The notes: generated from the sequence alone by a model not told the origin. DNA of 64,000 nt from Exiguobacterium indicum HHS 31 (GCF_001939065.1 NZ_MPSZ01000001.1:992001-1056000), one strand, 5' to 3'; shown: positions 7,776-16,359, counted from the first letter of the stretch. Numbers and translations are program-made.

Positions 7776-8657
7776 ATGTTTCGCCATCAAAAAGAATTAC
7801 AATTCGAAGTCAAGGTTGATCGACCCGATCCAAAACTCGCTCGGGCCGTGCAAGAGGTACTCGGTGGACAATTCGGTGAGATGACGGTCATGATGCAATA
7901 TCTTTTCCAAGGCTTCAATTGTCGAGGTGAAGAAAAGTACAAGGATATGCTGATGGATATCGGGACGGAAGAAATCGGGCACGTTGAAATGCTATGTTCC
8001 CTCATTTCTCAATTGCTCGACGGGGCGTCACCGGATGATCAGGCAGAAGCTGCCAAAGATCCAGCGACGGCAGCAATTCTCGGGGGTATGAATCCACAGC
8101 ATCTTTTAGTTAGCGGTCTCGGTGGACTGCCATCAAACGCAAACGGCATTCCGTGGAACGGATCCTATATCGTCGCGAGCGGTAACTTATTGGCAGATAT
8201 GCGCTCGAACCTACATGCTGAATCACAAGGTCGACTTCAAGTCGCCCGTCTCTATCATATGACGACGGATGAAGGCGTGCGTGCTACATTCCGTAAGATG
8301 CTCGCCCGTGACCGCTATCACCAGTATCAATGGATGGCTGCGATCGAAGAGCTGGAAACGAAAAACGGCGTCGTCGTGCCTGCTACTTTCGCACCGGAAG
8401 ATGAGATGGAAGCGCAACCGCATGCTTATGAGTTCTGGGACCTATCGGAAGGAACAGCTTCAAAAGAAGGTCGCTGGGCTCAAGGGGAAGCACAAGATGG
8501 CACCGGTGAATTCGTTCATCTAGAAAACCCTGCACCACAAGGAAATATTCCGAATATGAAGGTACCAGCACACAAACTTCACCACGACCTAGCAGAAAAA
8601 ACAGGAATGCAAAACGTTAAAGATACTGTCAAACGTATGTTACATGATAAGGAGTGA
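7776..8657 (+). CDS. Manganese catalase
   Basis: 293 aa, cytosolic. It is the dimanganese, ferritin-like catalase that disproportionates hydrogen peroxide. Characteristic parts are the first helix QEVLGGQFGEMTVMMQYLFQ with a Glu ligand, the second, DIGTEEIGHVEML, with Glu and His ligands, and a third cluster near MRSNLHAESQGRLQVARLYH. Length is typical for the Bacillus YdbD/YjgB type. A perfect AAAGGGGG site precedes the ATG. It is followed within 5 bp by two small CotF-like genes and a terminator, and preceded by a SigB-like promoter, which fits a general-stress role. Confidence 0.95.
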   Translation: MFRHQKELQFEVKVDRPDPKLARAVQEVLGGQFGEMTVMMQYLFQGFNCRGEEKYKDMLMDIGTEEIGHVEMLCSLISQLLDGASPDDQAEAAKDPATAAILGGMNPQHLLVSGLGGLPSNANGIPWNGSYIVASGNLLADMRSNLHAESQGRLQVARLYHMTTDEGVRATFRKMLARDRYHQYQWMAAIEELETKNGVVVPATFAPEDEMEAQPHAYEFWDLSEGTASKEGRWAQGEAQDGTGEFVHLENPAPQGNIPNMKVPAHKLHHDLAEKTGMQNVKDTVKRMLHDKE

Positions 8658-8662
8658 GACCG

Positions 8663-8881
8663 ATGGCTAAATCACCACTTGCAATCCATGAAACACTCGA
8701 AATCCATGAAATCATGACGATGAAACAAGCCTGTCTCGTTAAAGCTGTTGCTGTTCGTTCTTTTGTCAAAGATGAGACGCTTGAAAAATTGATTGCTCAA
8801 GACATCAAAGATAGCGAACAAGCATTAAACGATTTACAAAAGCTATTGGCAGATCATGAAGGAGGCGGTTCACATGAATGA
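8663..8881 (+). CDS. Small CotF-like helical protein (upstream half of pair)
   Basis: 72 aa, beginning MAKSPLAIHETLEIHEIMTM. The start was chosen at the ATG because AAGGAG lies 8 bp upstream; a GTG start further up would overlap that site. The composition resembles the first helical hairpin of CotF/YraF-type spore coat proteins, which have a ferritin-like fold. It overlaps the next gene by 8 bp. The two together would give roughly one full CotF-like bundle, so they may assemble as a heteromer (inference). The association with catalase suggests a stress or peroxide-linked role. Confidence 0.75.
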   Translation: MAKSPLAIHETLEIHEIMTMKQACLVKAVAVRSFVKDETLEKLIAQDIKDSEQALNDLQKLLADHEGGGSHE

Positions 8882-9167
8882 AGCTCTTCAATCCATTAAT
8901 CGTCCCAGTAAAAAACGAGACGAGTTGATTGCGACAGATTTCTTAATCAGCAGTAAATCACTCGTCCGCGCTTATGCTGTCGCGATTACGGAAACGGCTT
9001 CTCCTGATGTGCGGAAAGTCTTGACCGAACAACTGAACAAAGCCATTCAGACTCACGCTGCGATCGCCGGATACATGATTGACCATGAGATGTATCACGC
9101 GCATGACTTGAAAAAGCAATTAAAACACGATCAAGAAAAACTAGAGGTCGCAAAAGGATTGCTATGA
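8874..9167 (+). CDS. CotF-family ferritin-like protein
   Basis: 97 aa from the ATG at 8874, which follows GGAGG at 8861-8865; the upstream ATG at 8856 lies before the ribosome binding site. The protein is almost entirely helical, with the segment LIATDFLISSKSLVRAYAVAITETASP characteristic of the CotF family and a His-rich C-terminal helix (DHEMYHAHDL). In Bacillus such proteins are spore-coat components. Here it is the last gene of the catalase operon in what appears to be a non-sporulating lineage, so a coat function is unlikely. Confidence 0.8.
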   Translation: MNEALQSINRPSKKRDELIATDFLISSKSLVRAYAVAITETASPDVRKVLTEQLNKAIQTHAAIAGYMIDHEMYHAHDLKKQLKHDQEKLEVAKGLL

Positions 9168-9172
9168 CGTTT

Positions 9173-9210
9173 CCCCTTCCCTTCTGATTCAGAAGTGGAG
9201 GGGGTTTTCT
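9173..9210 (+). terminator. Terminator of the catalase operon
   Basis: A hairpin with CCCC and TTCTGA arms pairing with CAGAA and GGGGG, followed by TTTTCTTTC, a few bases after the CotF-like stop codon. Confidence 0.8.
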
Positions 9211-9241
9211 TTCAGAATTCGTGTAAGGAGCGATAAGTCCC

Positions 9242-10357
9242 ATGATTGACATCAATCACATTCAAATCAAACAAAGCGGAGAAACCGTTTGTCTCACCTG
9301 GGAAGGAACAAGTAAGGTCCGACTCTTCTTAAACGGTATACCTTGTTTCATTCAGAACTCGAATACCTATCAAACGGATGTACTCCCTTTATATGAGCCT
9401 TTGTCGTTCGAACTGATCGATTCAGATTCGAAGACACGTATCGTCACGGCTCTTGTTTCAAGTACGGATGATTTGTTCTGGAATCGAAAAGTGACTGTCC
9501 TGATTCAACAAAATCATGTTGTCCGACTATTATGGGGTGAAATTCCAGAGGTATCGCATTATTCGATATTTCAAGATGGGCATCGATTAGGTCAAACTAC
9601 AACACCCGAATGGAAAGGAACGATTGACCCTGAACAGTTTACACGTTTCGAAATCCGGGTGTTACGTCCCATTTCTAGAAAATCGATGCCGTTCGCACGC
9701 ATAATCAAGACGTTCGCCCGCGTTACGAATCAGATAAAACAAGAACAAGACCGAGAACGGGAATTTGAACAATTCGTACTCTATTTTTCTTTGTACCCGC
9801 TATCCGCTTCACATACGAAGGTTTCTTCATACCGATTGCGTGTACTGACGTTCATTGCTCCTCCGATTCTCATGAACCCGAATCCGTTTTCTCCGCATCG
9901 TTATTTCGAAGGCGATGCGCGACAATATTCGCCTTTTTCTAAAGAGTATCGTACCTTTACAGAGGTCCTGACATGTAATGGTGAAACGACTCATCAACTA
10001 TCAAAACAAGCAAATCCTACTCGCTCTTTTGATGCTTGTCATCAGTTATATCGAGAAGATGTCGCTTCGACACAGCAAGTCTATTTATCACATCAATCAC
10101 CAACTCGATATACGCTTCATCATTCTGTTGGTAATCCGCTCGTCGTCTCACCAAACATCGACTACGAAATAACGGTGACACACCGTTCAAATCTTTGGCG
10201 TATCGCAGGAACACACCTCCAATCACCGCATCATGAAGTGTATCTGGATGAAGGAGACGATTGTTTTGAAACAATCCACCAAGCCCATGATTTAGGATTA
10301 AGTTTCCTCGGCGATCCATTGCCAAGTTGTCACTGGTTGCATGTGACCAACCAATGA
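9242..10357 (+). CDS. Uncharacterised 371-aa protein, beta-sandwich repeats plus DUF3238-like tail
   Basis: No signal peptide or membrane segment is seen. The first 150 residues look like two beta-sandwich modules of fibronectin type (VCLTWEGTSKVRLFLNG, then VRLLWGEIPEVSHYSIFQDG). The C-terminal two thirds contain NPNPFSPHRYFEGDARQYSP and a long beta-rich domain reminiscent of DUF3238. That family call is tentative. The gene is monocistronic, with a terminator downstream and its own AAGGAG site. A repeat-bearing scaffold or binding protein is plausible; no catalytic residues can be identified. Confidence 0.65.
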   Translation: MIDINHIQIKQSGETVCLTWEGTSKVRLFLNGIPCFIQNSNTYQTDVLPLYEPLSFELIDSDSKTRIVTALVSSTDDLFWNRKVTVLIQQNHVVRLLWGEIPEVSHYSIFQDGHRLGQTTTPEWKGTIDPEQFTRFEIRVLRPISRKSMPFARIIKTFARVTNQIKQEQDREREFEQFVLYFSLYPLSASHTKVSSYRLRVLTFIAPPILMNPNPFSPHRYFEGDARQYSPFSKEYRTFTEVLTCNGETTHQLSKQANPTRSFDACHQLYREDVASTQQVYLSHQSPTRYTLHHSVGNPLVVSPNIDYEITVTHRSNLWRIAGTHLQSPHHEVYLDEGDDCFETIHQAHDLGLSFLGDPLPSCHWLHVTNQ

Positions 10358-10367
10358 ACAGAAAGAA

Positions 10368-10396
10368 AACCGCGACCGATTCGTCGCGGTTTTTCA
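10368..10396. terminator. Bidirectional intrinsic terminator
   Basis: The stem AACCGCGAC / GTCGCGGTT is followed by a T-run on the plus strand, with an A-rich flank serving the minus-strand gene. It lies between two convergent genes. Confidence 0.85.
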
Positions 10397-10399
10397 TCT

Positions 10400-10789
10400 T
10401 TAGTCGTGAAATCGAGCTCGCGTCTCCGGAGACGGTAACGCGCACTGCTGCTTTTGTCCAAACCAGCGATGACGGTTGTTTGCAACGAAATCATAGACGC
10501 GATCTCGAAGTGAACGTGGAACAATCTGAAACACACTCAACAGACGCCATCCACCTTTTAAATGACGGGCAATCCGTAACGCTGCATCTGATTTGATATA
10601 GGGTACACCCCGGTCAATCACAACGACACTGTCGATCGTTTCCGGAAGATGATGACGACGGACGATTTCTTGTCCTGTTTCCCCTTGCAACGAAGCAAAA
10701 TCATGATATCCTTGGTCTCGTTTCAAAATGAACTGGACACTCGCGTCACAGAGATTACATTCTCCGTCGAATAAGACGATTGCTTTCAT
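10400..10789 (-). CDS. yuxK: DCC-family thiol-disulfide oxidoreductase
   Basis: 130 aa. The signature FDGECNLCDASVQF at residues 7-20 defines the DCC family (YuxK in B. subtilis), with a CxxC redox pair, and DRGVPY and a Trp-rich segment follow in the usual order. I started it at the Met directly before KAIVLFDGECNLC, with GGGGAGGA upstream; the longer frame adds 20 residues that match no family. Physiological electron partners of these proteins are unknown. It is monocistronic on the minus strand. Confidence 0.88.
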   Translation of the reverse strand: MKAIVLFDGECNLCDASVQFILKRDQGYHDFASLQGETGQEIVRRHHLPETIDSVVVIDRGVPYIKSDAALRIARHLKGGWRLLSVFQIVPRSLRDRVYDFVANNRHRWFGQKQQCALPSPETRARFHD

Positions 10790-10991
10790 GATCGATTCAT
10801 CCTCCCCCACCTGTTTAACGAATAATTTCGTACACTTTTTCTTTACCACGTTTCAAGTCAAAACATGCATTTAATCAGTATGTTAAATCATAATAACGCT
10901 TCCGTTCATTGTCTTTCTTACGCTATACTGTTTTTGTAAACATTTGGAACCATTCATTTATTTGATTGTATCTATGTAAAGGAGCGTACAT

Positions 10992-11735
10992 ATGACGAAA
11001 CGACCGATTGCTATCGTGACCGGTGCCAGTCAGACACGCGACATCGGAGCTGCGATTTGCCGCCAGCTTGCCATGTCTGGACATGACCTGGTCTTTACTT
11101 ATTTTAAAGCAACAGCGGATTGGGCGACTAGTTTTACGACCGAACTTGAAAATCAAGGTGCCCGCGTCCTTGCGATCGAACTTGATTTAGGTCAAGCAGA
11201 TGCCGCTGATGATTTATTCGATCAGGTAGAAGACTTTGGAACACCAAGTATCCTGATCAATAACGCTGCCCATTCGACGATGACGGATTGGCGAACACTT
11301 GATGCAGCCAGTCTTGATCAACACTATGCCGTCAATCTCCGGGCACCGTTGTTGCTCGCGACACGTTTCACGAAACAATTCGTTGAAGCACATCTAACGT
11401 CCGGTCGTATCATTCAACTGACGTCCGGACAGGATCTCGGTCCGATGCCTGACGAGATTGCTTACGCTACGACAAAAGGTGCCTTGTCGACGTTTACGAA
11501 GACTTACGCGGCAGCCGTGGCGCCGCTTGGCATCACCGTCAACGCCGTCAATCCGGGTCCGACAGACTCGACTTGGATGGATGAAGCAACCCGGACGGCG
11601 CTTAAACCTAGTTTTCCGTTCGGGCGAATCGGTGCGCCGGAAGACGTCGCACGATTGATCCAATTCCTCGTCAGTCCTGACGGTGGCTGGGTGACCGGGC
11701 AAGTCATCCATTCCGAAGGTGGCTTTGAACGCTGA
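10992..11735 (+). CDS. Short-chain dehydrogenase/reductase
   Basis: 247 aa. The N-terminal nucleotide site is AIVTGASQTRDIGAAIC, where the usual TGxxxGIG is slightly enlarged by an insertion before IG. The family's NNAA motif appears as ILINNAAHS. The catalytic Tyr-Lys pair is in IAYATTKGAL, preceded by the Ser in QLTSGQ. The C-terminal NPGPTDSTWM and SEGGF segments are standard for the FabG-like classical family. NAD(P)H-dependent carbonyl reduction is expected; substrate unknown. AAAGGAG lies before the ATG and a terminator follows directly. Confidence 0.88.
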   Translation: MTKRPIAIVTGASQTRDIGAAICRQLAMSGHDLVFTYFKATADWATSFTTELENQGARVLAIELDLGQADAADDLFDQVEDFGTPSILINNAAHSTMTDWRTLDAASLDQHYAVNLRAPLLLATRFTKQFVEAHLTSGRIIQLTSGQDLGPMPDEIAYATTKGALSTFTKTYAAAVAPLGITVNAVNPGPTDSTWMDEATRTALKPSFPFGRIGAPEDVARLIQFLVSPDGGWVTGQVIHSEGGFER

Positions 11736-11750
11736 ATATGTCGCATGTAA

Positions 11751-11788
11751 AAACATCCCTCTGACGTTAAAATCAGAAGGATGTTTTG
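11751..11788. terminator. Intrinsic terminator between SDR and NUDIX genes
   Basis: AAACATCC plus TCTGA pairs with TCAGA plus GGATGTTT and is followed by T-rich sequence. It probably serves both convergent genes. Confidence 0.82.
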
Positions 11789-11790
11789 CA

Positions 11791-12249
11791 TTATCGAAAG
11801 ACCGGACTCGTTTCTGTCAAAAAATCGTTCCAGGCTGTTTGATGCAGTTCGCTATAGAGCTCTGGCATCTGATCTCTTTCAAAAAAAGCAACATCGAATG
11901 ATTCATCGGCATCAATCGTCCATTGTCCCCCATTGATTCGGCAAACGAAAAAATGGACGATCGGTTGGGCGACATCCCCGTTTGGATACATCTCTTCGTA
12001 CTTCGAATAGACACCACTCAACCGTTCGATCCTGACATGAAAACCGGTCTCTTCAAAAATCTCACGCTGTGCGGCTTCAATGAGCGACTCTCCTAGTTCC
12101 AGTGCCCCGCCCGGAAAGCCCCATGCTTGTTGCTCCCGCCGTTTTTGAAGAAGAATGCGCCCCTCCTTGTCAAAGACAATCCCACCGGCAAAGTTCAACA
12201 TCACTTTTTCTTGACCGACCTTAGTGCGAAGAAAACGTATGTAGTCCAT
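11791..12249 (-). CDS. NUDIX hydrolase
   Basis: 152 aa with a full Nudix box: GGALELGESLIEAAQREIFE followed by ETGF at about residues 47-70, matching GX5EX7REUXEEXGU. It should hydrolyse a nucleoside diphosphate linked to some moiety, with divalent metal; the sequence does not set the substrate. The start overlaps the end of the alpha/beta hydrolase gene by 29 bp, so the two are co-transcribed and probably coupled. Length is normal for the MutT/ADP-ribose-like group. Confidence 0.88.
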   Translation of the reverse strand: MDYIRFLRTKVGQEKVMLNFAGGIVFDKEGRILLQKRREQQAWGFPGGALELGESLIEAAQREIFEETGFHVRIERLSGVYSKYEEMYPNGDVAQPIVHFFVCRINGGQWTIDADESFDVAFFERDQMPELYSELHQTAWNDFLTETSPVFR

Positions 12250-12946
12250 CTGTCGCCCCTTGAAGTTTGACGTACTTCAGCCATGTGATCAGTTGCTTGA
12301 TCATGGCATCGGTCACGGTATGATTGACACCCGGAAAAACGTCTAATACGGTCGTTTGCGCCATACCTGCTTGAACAGCTGTCCCGTGATAAAACTGCTG
12401 GATCGATAGTGGAATGATGTCATCGGCATCGCCGTGCAGAAGCAACCGCGGACGCTCATCCATCACACTGATTGGATCGAGTTTCCATGGTACATCCTCC
12501 TTTTTGATAGCAGGTCGCCCGTCACGAACGCGGAATTGACGTTCTGCTTCAAGATAGGCACCGCCCCCATTGATCGCAACGAGTGCTTTAATCGGCCGAC
12601 GCGACATGATCCCGTGGGCAATGAACCCACCCATCGAGACGCCGATCGCTATCACGTCTGAAACATGCCAGCCTGATTGTTTGATGATAGCTGTCGCTTC
12701 CGTAATCGATTGTTCGACGACGCACCAAAAATAGGTCGTCGTTATTTCTGGATCAAATGGATGATCAAGCGGATCACGTTGATCATGCCGAAGAAGTTCC
12801 GGGATGAAGACATCGTATCCTTCTTCAGATAATTGTCGCGCAAACTCTAGATAAGAGACAGCCGTTCCGCCCCAACCATGATAGAGGAGGATGGCTCCTG
12901 TAGGTTGAGAGGCACGGACACAATGAACATGAAAATCAAGCTTCAT
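12221..12946 (-). CDS. Alpha/beta hydrolase, YtmA/YjgB-like
   Basis: 241 aa, no signal peptide. The oxyanion region is LLYHGWGGTAVSY. The nucleophile elbow GVSMGG carries the catalytic Ser, the acid is likely the Asp in LLHGDADDIIP, and the His is in PGVNHTVTD. These are the dienelactone-hydrolase/prolyl-oligopeptidase-like features of the YtmA group, which acts on small esters or peptides. It overlaps the RDD-protein gene upstream by 11 bp and the NUDIX gene downstream by 29 bp, forming a compact operon. Confidence 0.85.
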   Translation of the reverse strand: MKLDFHVHCVRASQPTGAILLYHGWGGTAVSYLEFARQLSEEGYDVFIPELLRHDQRDPLDHPFDPEITTTYFWCVVEQSITEATAIIKQSGWHVSDVIAIGVSMGGFIAHGIMSRRPIKALVAINGGGAYLEAERQFRVRDGRPAIKKEDVPWKLDPISVMDERPRLLLHGDADDIIPLSIQQFYHGTAVQAGMAQTTVLDVFPGVNHTVTDAMIKQLITWLKYVKLQGATDGLHTFSSH

Positions 12947-13349
12947 TATTTAGCTTCTCCTGGTTCAAGCGGACGATCGTTCTCGCGAAGTCATCTTCCG
13001 GTAATCGTTGTCCGTTCTCAAGAAACGGTTTCCAGTACGGTCGAATCTTAAATAACGAGACCGTATCACGATAGACTGTTCGGCGGACGATTTGTTTTGT
13101 CGTCAACGGCAATCCGTTCTCGCTTTCAACCTGGATGCCGCAAATCTGATCACCAATCGTTTTTCCGTTCAACAGTTTTAATTGCGCGACTTCTCCTAGA
13201 AAACTGATCGTCGGTTGTGTCACGACAGCGTGAACGACTTCTGACTTCACACGTCGTAACACCGTTTTTTCGATGACGACAGAAAGTCCGAAATAAACAG
13301 CTTGGTTGATGATATACGCACCGATTCGTCGTTTAGTCGTTGAATGCAT
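12936..13349 (-). CDS. RDD-like family protein
   Basis: 137 aa. KRRIGAYIINQAVYFGLSVV and KLLNGKTIGDQICGIQVESE match the two conserved blocks of RDD-type proteins (Arg early, then LGKxxxGIxV), ending in an Arg pair of IVRRTVY. Membrane helices are weaker than in typical RDD proteins, so it may be a diverged member. GGAGGACC precedes the ATG. It lies 12 bp downstream of a 55-aa membrane peptide gene and 11 bp into the alpha/beta hydrolase gene, so it is the second gene of a four-gene operon. Confidence 0.65.
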   Translation of the reverse strand: MHSTTKRRIGAYIINQAVYFGLSVVIEKTVLRRVKSEVVHAVVTQPTISFLGEVAQLKLLNGKTIGDQICGIQVESENGLPLTTKQIVRRTVYRDTVSLFKIRPYWKPFLENGQRLPEDDFARTIVRLNQEKLNNEA

Positions 13350-13361
13350 GGATGGTCCTCC

Positions 13362-13529
13362 TTATACGTTGAAATAAACAACAGCGCCAAGTCCACTGAC
13401 GGCAATCAAATAAAAGACGATTGCGAGTCGTTTGTTTGCAGCAGAGATATCCTTTCGGACGAGGATCTTACTATACCGATACGTCAAGAATGCGAACACG
13501 AGCAATGCCAAAATCAATAATGGTTCCAT
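13362..13529 (-). CDS. Small two-helix membrane protein, 55 aa
   Basis: The translation begins MEPLLILALLVFAFLTYRYS. It has one hydrophobic helix at residues 3-17, a basic cytoplasmic loop (YSKILVRKDISAANKR) and a second helix at 36-52, ending YFNV. A perfect AAGGAGG lies 7 bp upstream of the ATG, so translation is credible despite the short length. It is the first gene of the operon leading into the RDD-like protein, the hydrolase and NUDIX. No family recognised; a small membrane accessory subunit is possible. Confidence 0.75.
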   Translation of the reverse strand: MEPLLILALLVFAFLTYRYSKILVRKDISAANKRLAIVFYLIAVSGLGAVVYFNV

Positions 13530-13651
13530 TCGATTCCCTCCTTTTCTTTCTTATTCTACATCATTTCTGGTTTCGAATTGTTATATTTTACAAGTAAAGT
13601 GGTATATGCTTGATCCATATGACATCAATCCAACAATGAAATGAGGTTTAC

Positions 13652-14578
13652 ATGTTGAACACTACAACGATTTGCTGTCTTGTGGAGTCGAAGACACCTG
13701 GTTATCTTGTTCGGGAACTGCCGCCGCTTGGCATCCATGACGTCTACGTCCGCACTCTAGCCGGTGCCATTAGTATCGGTGCCGAACTTCCCCAATGGCT
13801 GGAACAAGACATGACCGAAACCAGCTATGACTATCCGCTCGAGACAGGATATGAAAGTTATGGCGAAGTGCTTGCAGTTGGTGACGCCGTCCAAATCGTC
13901 AAGCCCGGAGATCGGGTTGTCAGCTTCTATGGTCATCAAGATCAAGCGATCATTCCTGAATCGAAAGTCATCCCGGTTCCTGCTTATGTCTCACCACGTG
14001 AAGCCTTACTACTGATTCTGTCCTGTGACGCGGCAAAAGGCGTCCGTAAGCTGACATTGACACCCGATACAAGCGTCTTAGTTTCTGGAATGGGTACGAT
14101 CGGTTTGCTGACAGTGCATTACTTACGGTATTACGTTAACGTTCGTCAGATTGATATCCTCGAGCCACTTACGTCCCGAGCAGAGTTAGCGCGTCAATTA
14201 GGTGCACGTGTTGTCACACCGGATTCAAGTATGTATGACGCCGCTATCGAATGTTCTGGACGCCAAGCGGCCTTTGCCGAGCTTCAGTCTGCTGTCCGTC
14301 CTCATGGTGCAATCTGCGTCTTATCGGACGGCAACCGGGAAACCTTGACGTTGACGCCCGCGTTTCACGCGAAAGAACTTCAGATCATTGCATCGAGTGA
14401 CGGCTGGGACTACCGCAAGCATGCAGACTGGCTCTTTTCAGACGATCGTCACGCGACATTGCCAGCTTTGTTCGAACACGAGACTTCGTTTTCGGAGCTT
14501 GCCAGTTGCTTCGCTGCCTTGATGGAAACACCAGATCTCCCGATCAAAGTATTCGTTGATTATGAGCAGACAAGCTGA
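13652..14578 (+). CDS. MDR-superfamily oxidoreductase without zinc ligands
   Basis: 308 aa. It has the medium-chain dehydrogenase layout: a catalytic fold with PGDRVVSFYGHQDQAI and a Rossmann domain with VSGMGTIGLLT (about residues 145-155). The usual zinc-binding Cys and His of alcohol dehydrogenases are not found, so it resembles zinc-independent quinone-oxidoreductase-like or bacteriochlorophyllide-reductase-like members. NAD(P)H binding is expected; substrate unknown. The 3' end overlaps the convergent VOC gene by 19 bp with no terminator between them, so the transcripts are probably antisense at their ends. Confidence 0.8.
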   Translation: MLNTTTICCLVESKTPGYLVRELPPLGIHDVYVRTLAGAISIGAELPQWLEQDMTETSYDYPLETGYESYGEVLAVGDAVQIVKPGDRVVSFYGHQDQAIIPESKVIPVPAYVSPREALLLILSCDAAKGVRKLTLTPDTSVLVSGMGTIGLLTVHYLRYYVNVRQIDILEPLTSRAELARQLGARVVTPDSSMYDAAIECSGRQAAFAELQSAVRPHGAICVLSDGNRETLTLTPAFHAKELQIIASSDGWDYRKHADWLFSDDRHATLPALFEHETSFSELASCFAALMETPDLPIKVFVDYEQTS

Positions 14579-15156
14579 ACACCGTTCGGATCCGTACCTA
14601 CGAGCGATACGTCGGAAAAGACTGCTTCTTGTAAGACGGTCTTCTCCCCGCGGACGGTTTGGATTTGTGAAATCGATCGATCGAACAGTTTCGTTAAATC
14701 CGCCTCTAATCCTTCGCGCGGTGTCGTTAGAATTAAACGCTCAATTGTCGTTCCATCAGTATCCGCAATCGCATCTTCATGGATTTGCAGTTCAATCCGT
14801 AATCCGTATGGTGTCTGCAAGAACGTCCGACGCTCGTTCGCTTGGACCGTGAACGATAACGTTTCTGCGCGATCAAGAATCGTTTGCACGTCACCAGGCT
14901 GAATCAAAAATCCGATGTGATCGAAGCGAACCGTTTTTCCGAATCCGATCGTCACATTGACCGCTCCCCGTTTCATTTCAATGATTCGGAATAAAATTTG
15001 ATCTGCTCGAAAATCATCCCATGATAGAGGTGGATTAAACGACGAAAATTCTCCGTCTTTCTTCCCGATGCGCTGGGAAACGTGAAATCCGCGTGCCGTG
15101 TACCAAGCCTCTGTTTCTTCCAAATGTGGTGTCCAAATATGGTAGTGAAATAGCAT
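14560..15156 (-). CDS. VOC-family protein, two-module form
   Basis: 198 aa. The first module begins HIWTPHLEETEAWYTARGFH and contains RFDHIGFLIQPGDV; the second ends VSLVGTDPNGVQLVCS. The pattern is that of glyoxalase-like VOC domains. Catalytic chemistry cannot be assigned. It starts one base after the stop of the DUF5694-like gene upstream, and the adjacency suggests a two-gene operon. The stop overlaps the convergent MDR gene. Confidence 0.75.
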   Translation of the reverse strand: MLFHYHIWTPHLEETEAWYTARGFHVSQRIGKKDGEFSSFNPPLSWDDFRADQILFRIIEMKRGAVNVTIGFGKTVRFDHIGFLIQPGDVQTILDRAETLSFTVQANERRTFLQTPYGLRIELQIHEDAIADTDGTTIERLILTTPREGLEADLTKLFDRSISQIQTVRGEKTVLQEAVFSDVSLVGTDPNGVQLVCS

Positions 15157-15888
15157 TTACATACACTCCTTTTTGTTGTTCCAATCGTTCCACGTCATCA
15201 CTTCGACTTGGTTCGATTCATTCAAATATTGTCGTAATAACGGGAGGTGCGCAGCACCGTACAAACAGACGATTCGTTCGTTCGCCTGAGCAAGGTGCAG
15301 TAAACGATTTGCGATCTTTTGATTGCGGACTCGCCAGTAGCGTTCAACCCAAATCCGACCACTCTCCAGTCGTTCGATTTGATCATAGATTCTAGCCGAC
15401 GCTGCAATCGTTTCTTCAGCGTGCAATCGATCGAGCCATTCGGAGAATGATGACTGTTCCATCGCGTGCTCTAATTGTTCTGTCCGCTTCATCTCAGCCG
15501 CGACGATCGTCTCAAAGGCTTCCGGATGATGTGAACGGACGATTCCTAAATCCGGTACGCCGGGTACGATTTCGTTCCAATCGACCCCATGGAGATCTGC
15601 TACTCCCGCCATCCGGGCTAATCGAAAGCCAATTTGTTGCCGTTCATTTTCGGTTAAATCGCTCTCATGTTGATAGGTGTCATATGTATGTTGCAGGTCA
15701 CTTATGCGTTCAGGTGACGTCTCAAGGGCAACGCCTGTCGGTCGAAATGCGTTCAATCGAGCAACGACTTCTTGGATTTCTCGTTGCCTTTTTTCTGACG
15801 CGACATCAAAAATTCCTGGACGAATCAAATCACCATTGGTCGGGCGATCGAGATGGAACATGCCTAACAGTAAAATCTGAGGTTTCAT
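15157..15888 (-). CDS. DUF5694/TraB-like protein
   Basis: 243 aa, soluble. The N-terminus KPQILLLGMFHLDRP and the later IVCLYGAAHLPLLRQYLN match the two conserved blocks, GxxH and GAxH, of TraB/GumN and DUF5694-type proteins. That group is suspected to be metal-dependent hydrolases. ALETSPERI supplies the conserved Glu. Length is typical of DUF5694. It is the first gene of the pair with the VOC protein, with GGGGAT-rich purines before its ATG. Biological role unknown. Confidence 0.7.
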   Translation of the reverse strand: MKPQILLLGMFHLDRPTNGDLIRPGIFDVASEKRQREIQEVVARLNAFRPTGVALETSPERISDLQHTYDTYQHESDLTENERQQIGFRLARMAGVADLHGVDWNEIVPGVPDLGIVRSHHPEAFETIVAAEMKRTEQLEHAMEQSSFSEWLDRLHAEETIAASARIYDQIERLESGRIWVERYWRVRNQKIANRLLHLAQANERIVCLYGAAHLPLLRQYLNESNQVEVMTWNDWNNKKECM

Positions 15889-15997
15889 CTATCCCCCTCC
15901 TTTTCCTGATTTTACCTTATATTTGGTAAAGGAAGCGACTTTTACCTATCATGAATTTACGTTATTATTCAACAATTACTCATATAAGGAGGTTCCG

Positions 15998-16351
15998 ATG
16001 AAAAAGATATTCGTCATTGTGTTCATTGGATTTTTATTCGGATGCAGTCAAACCGGTACAGAGGACGAAGCTAGTTATGCCATGATCGTCATTGTGAATA
16101 ACAAAGAGTATAGTGGAACAGAAGCTGAATTGGATGCATCTAAGCGACAAGGAGAAAAAATTAGTACGATATTAAAGAAAACAAAAGCATATGAAATGCC
16201 CCAAGCGAACAGTCAATCGAATCTTTTTTCAGTCGGGTCCACCATTTATTCTGTTAAAGGAACAGAAGATTTCATCATCGTAAAAGACAAAGAAAATAAA
16301 AAATGGCTTTTAAAAAAGGTAAGGGATATCAAAAACGAATTGAATGAATGA
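15998..16351 (+). CDS. Small lipoprotein, 117 aa
   Basis: The signal peptide MKKIFVIVFIGFLFGC ends at lipobox Cys16, so the mature protein should be anchored to the outer face of the membrane. The remaining about 100 residues are charged and Lys-rich, with no family recognised. The start is set at the ATG following AAGGAGG; the longer frame would put 25 residues before the signal peptide. Expressed alone, with a terminator just downstream. Confidence 0.8.
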   Translation: MKKIFVIVFIGFLFGCSQTGTEDEASYAMIVIVNNKEYSGTEAELDASKRQGEKISTILKKTKAYEMPQANSQSNLFSVGSTIYSVKGTEDFIIVKDKENKKWLLKKVRDIKNELNE

Positions 16352-16359
16352 GGTAATCT

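Noticed and set aside
13432-13644. Plus-strand 70-aa frame
   Set aside because: Antisense to the 55-aa membrane protein gene and without a ribosome site.
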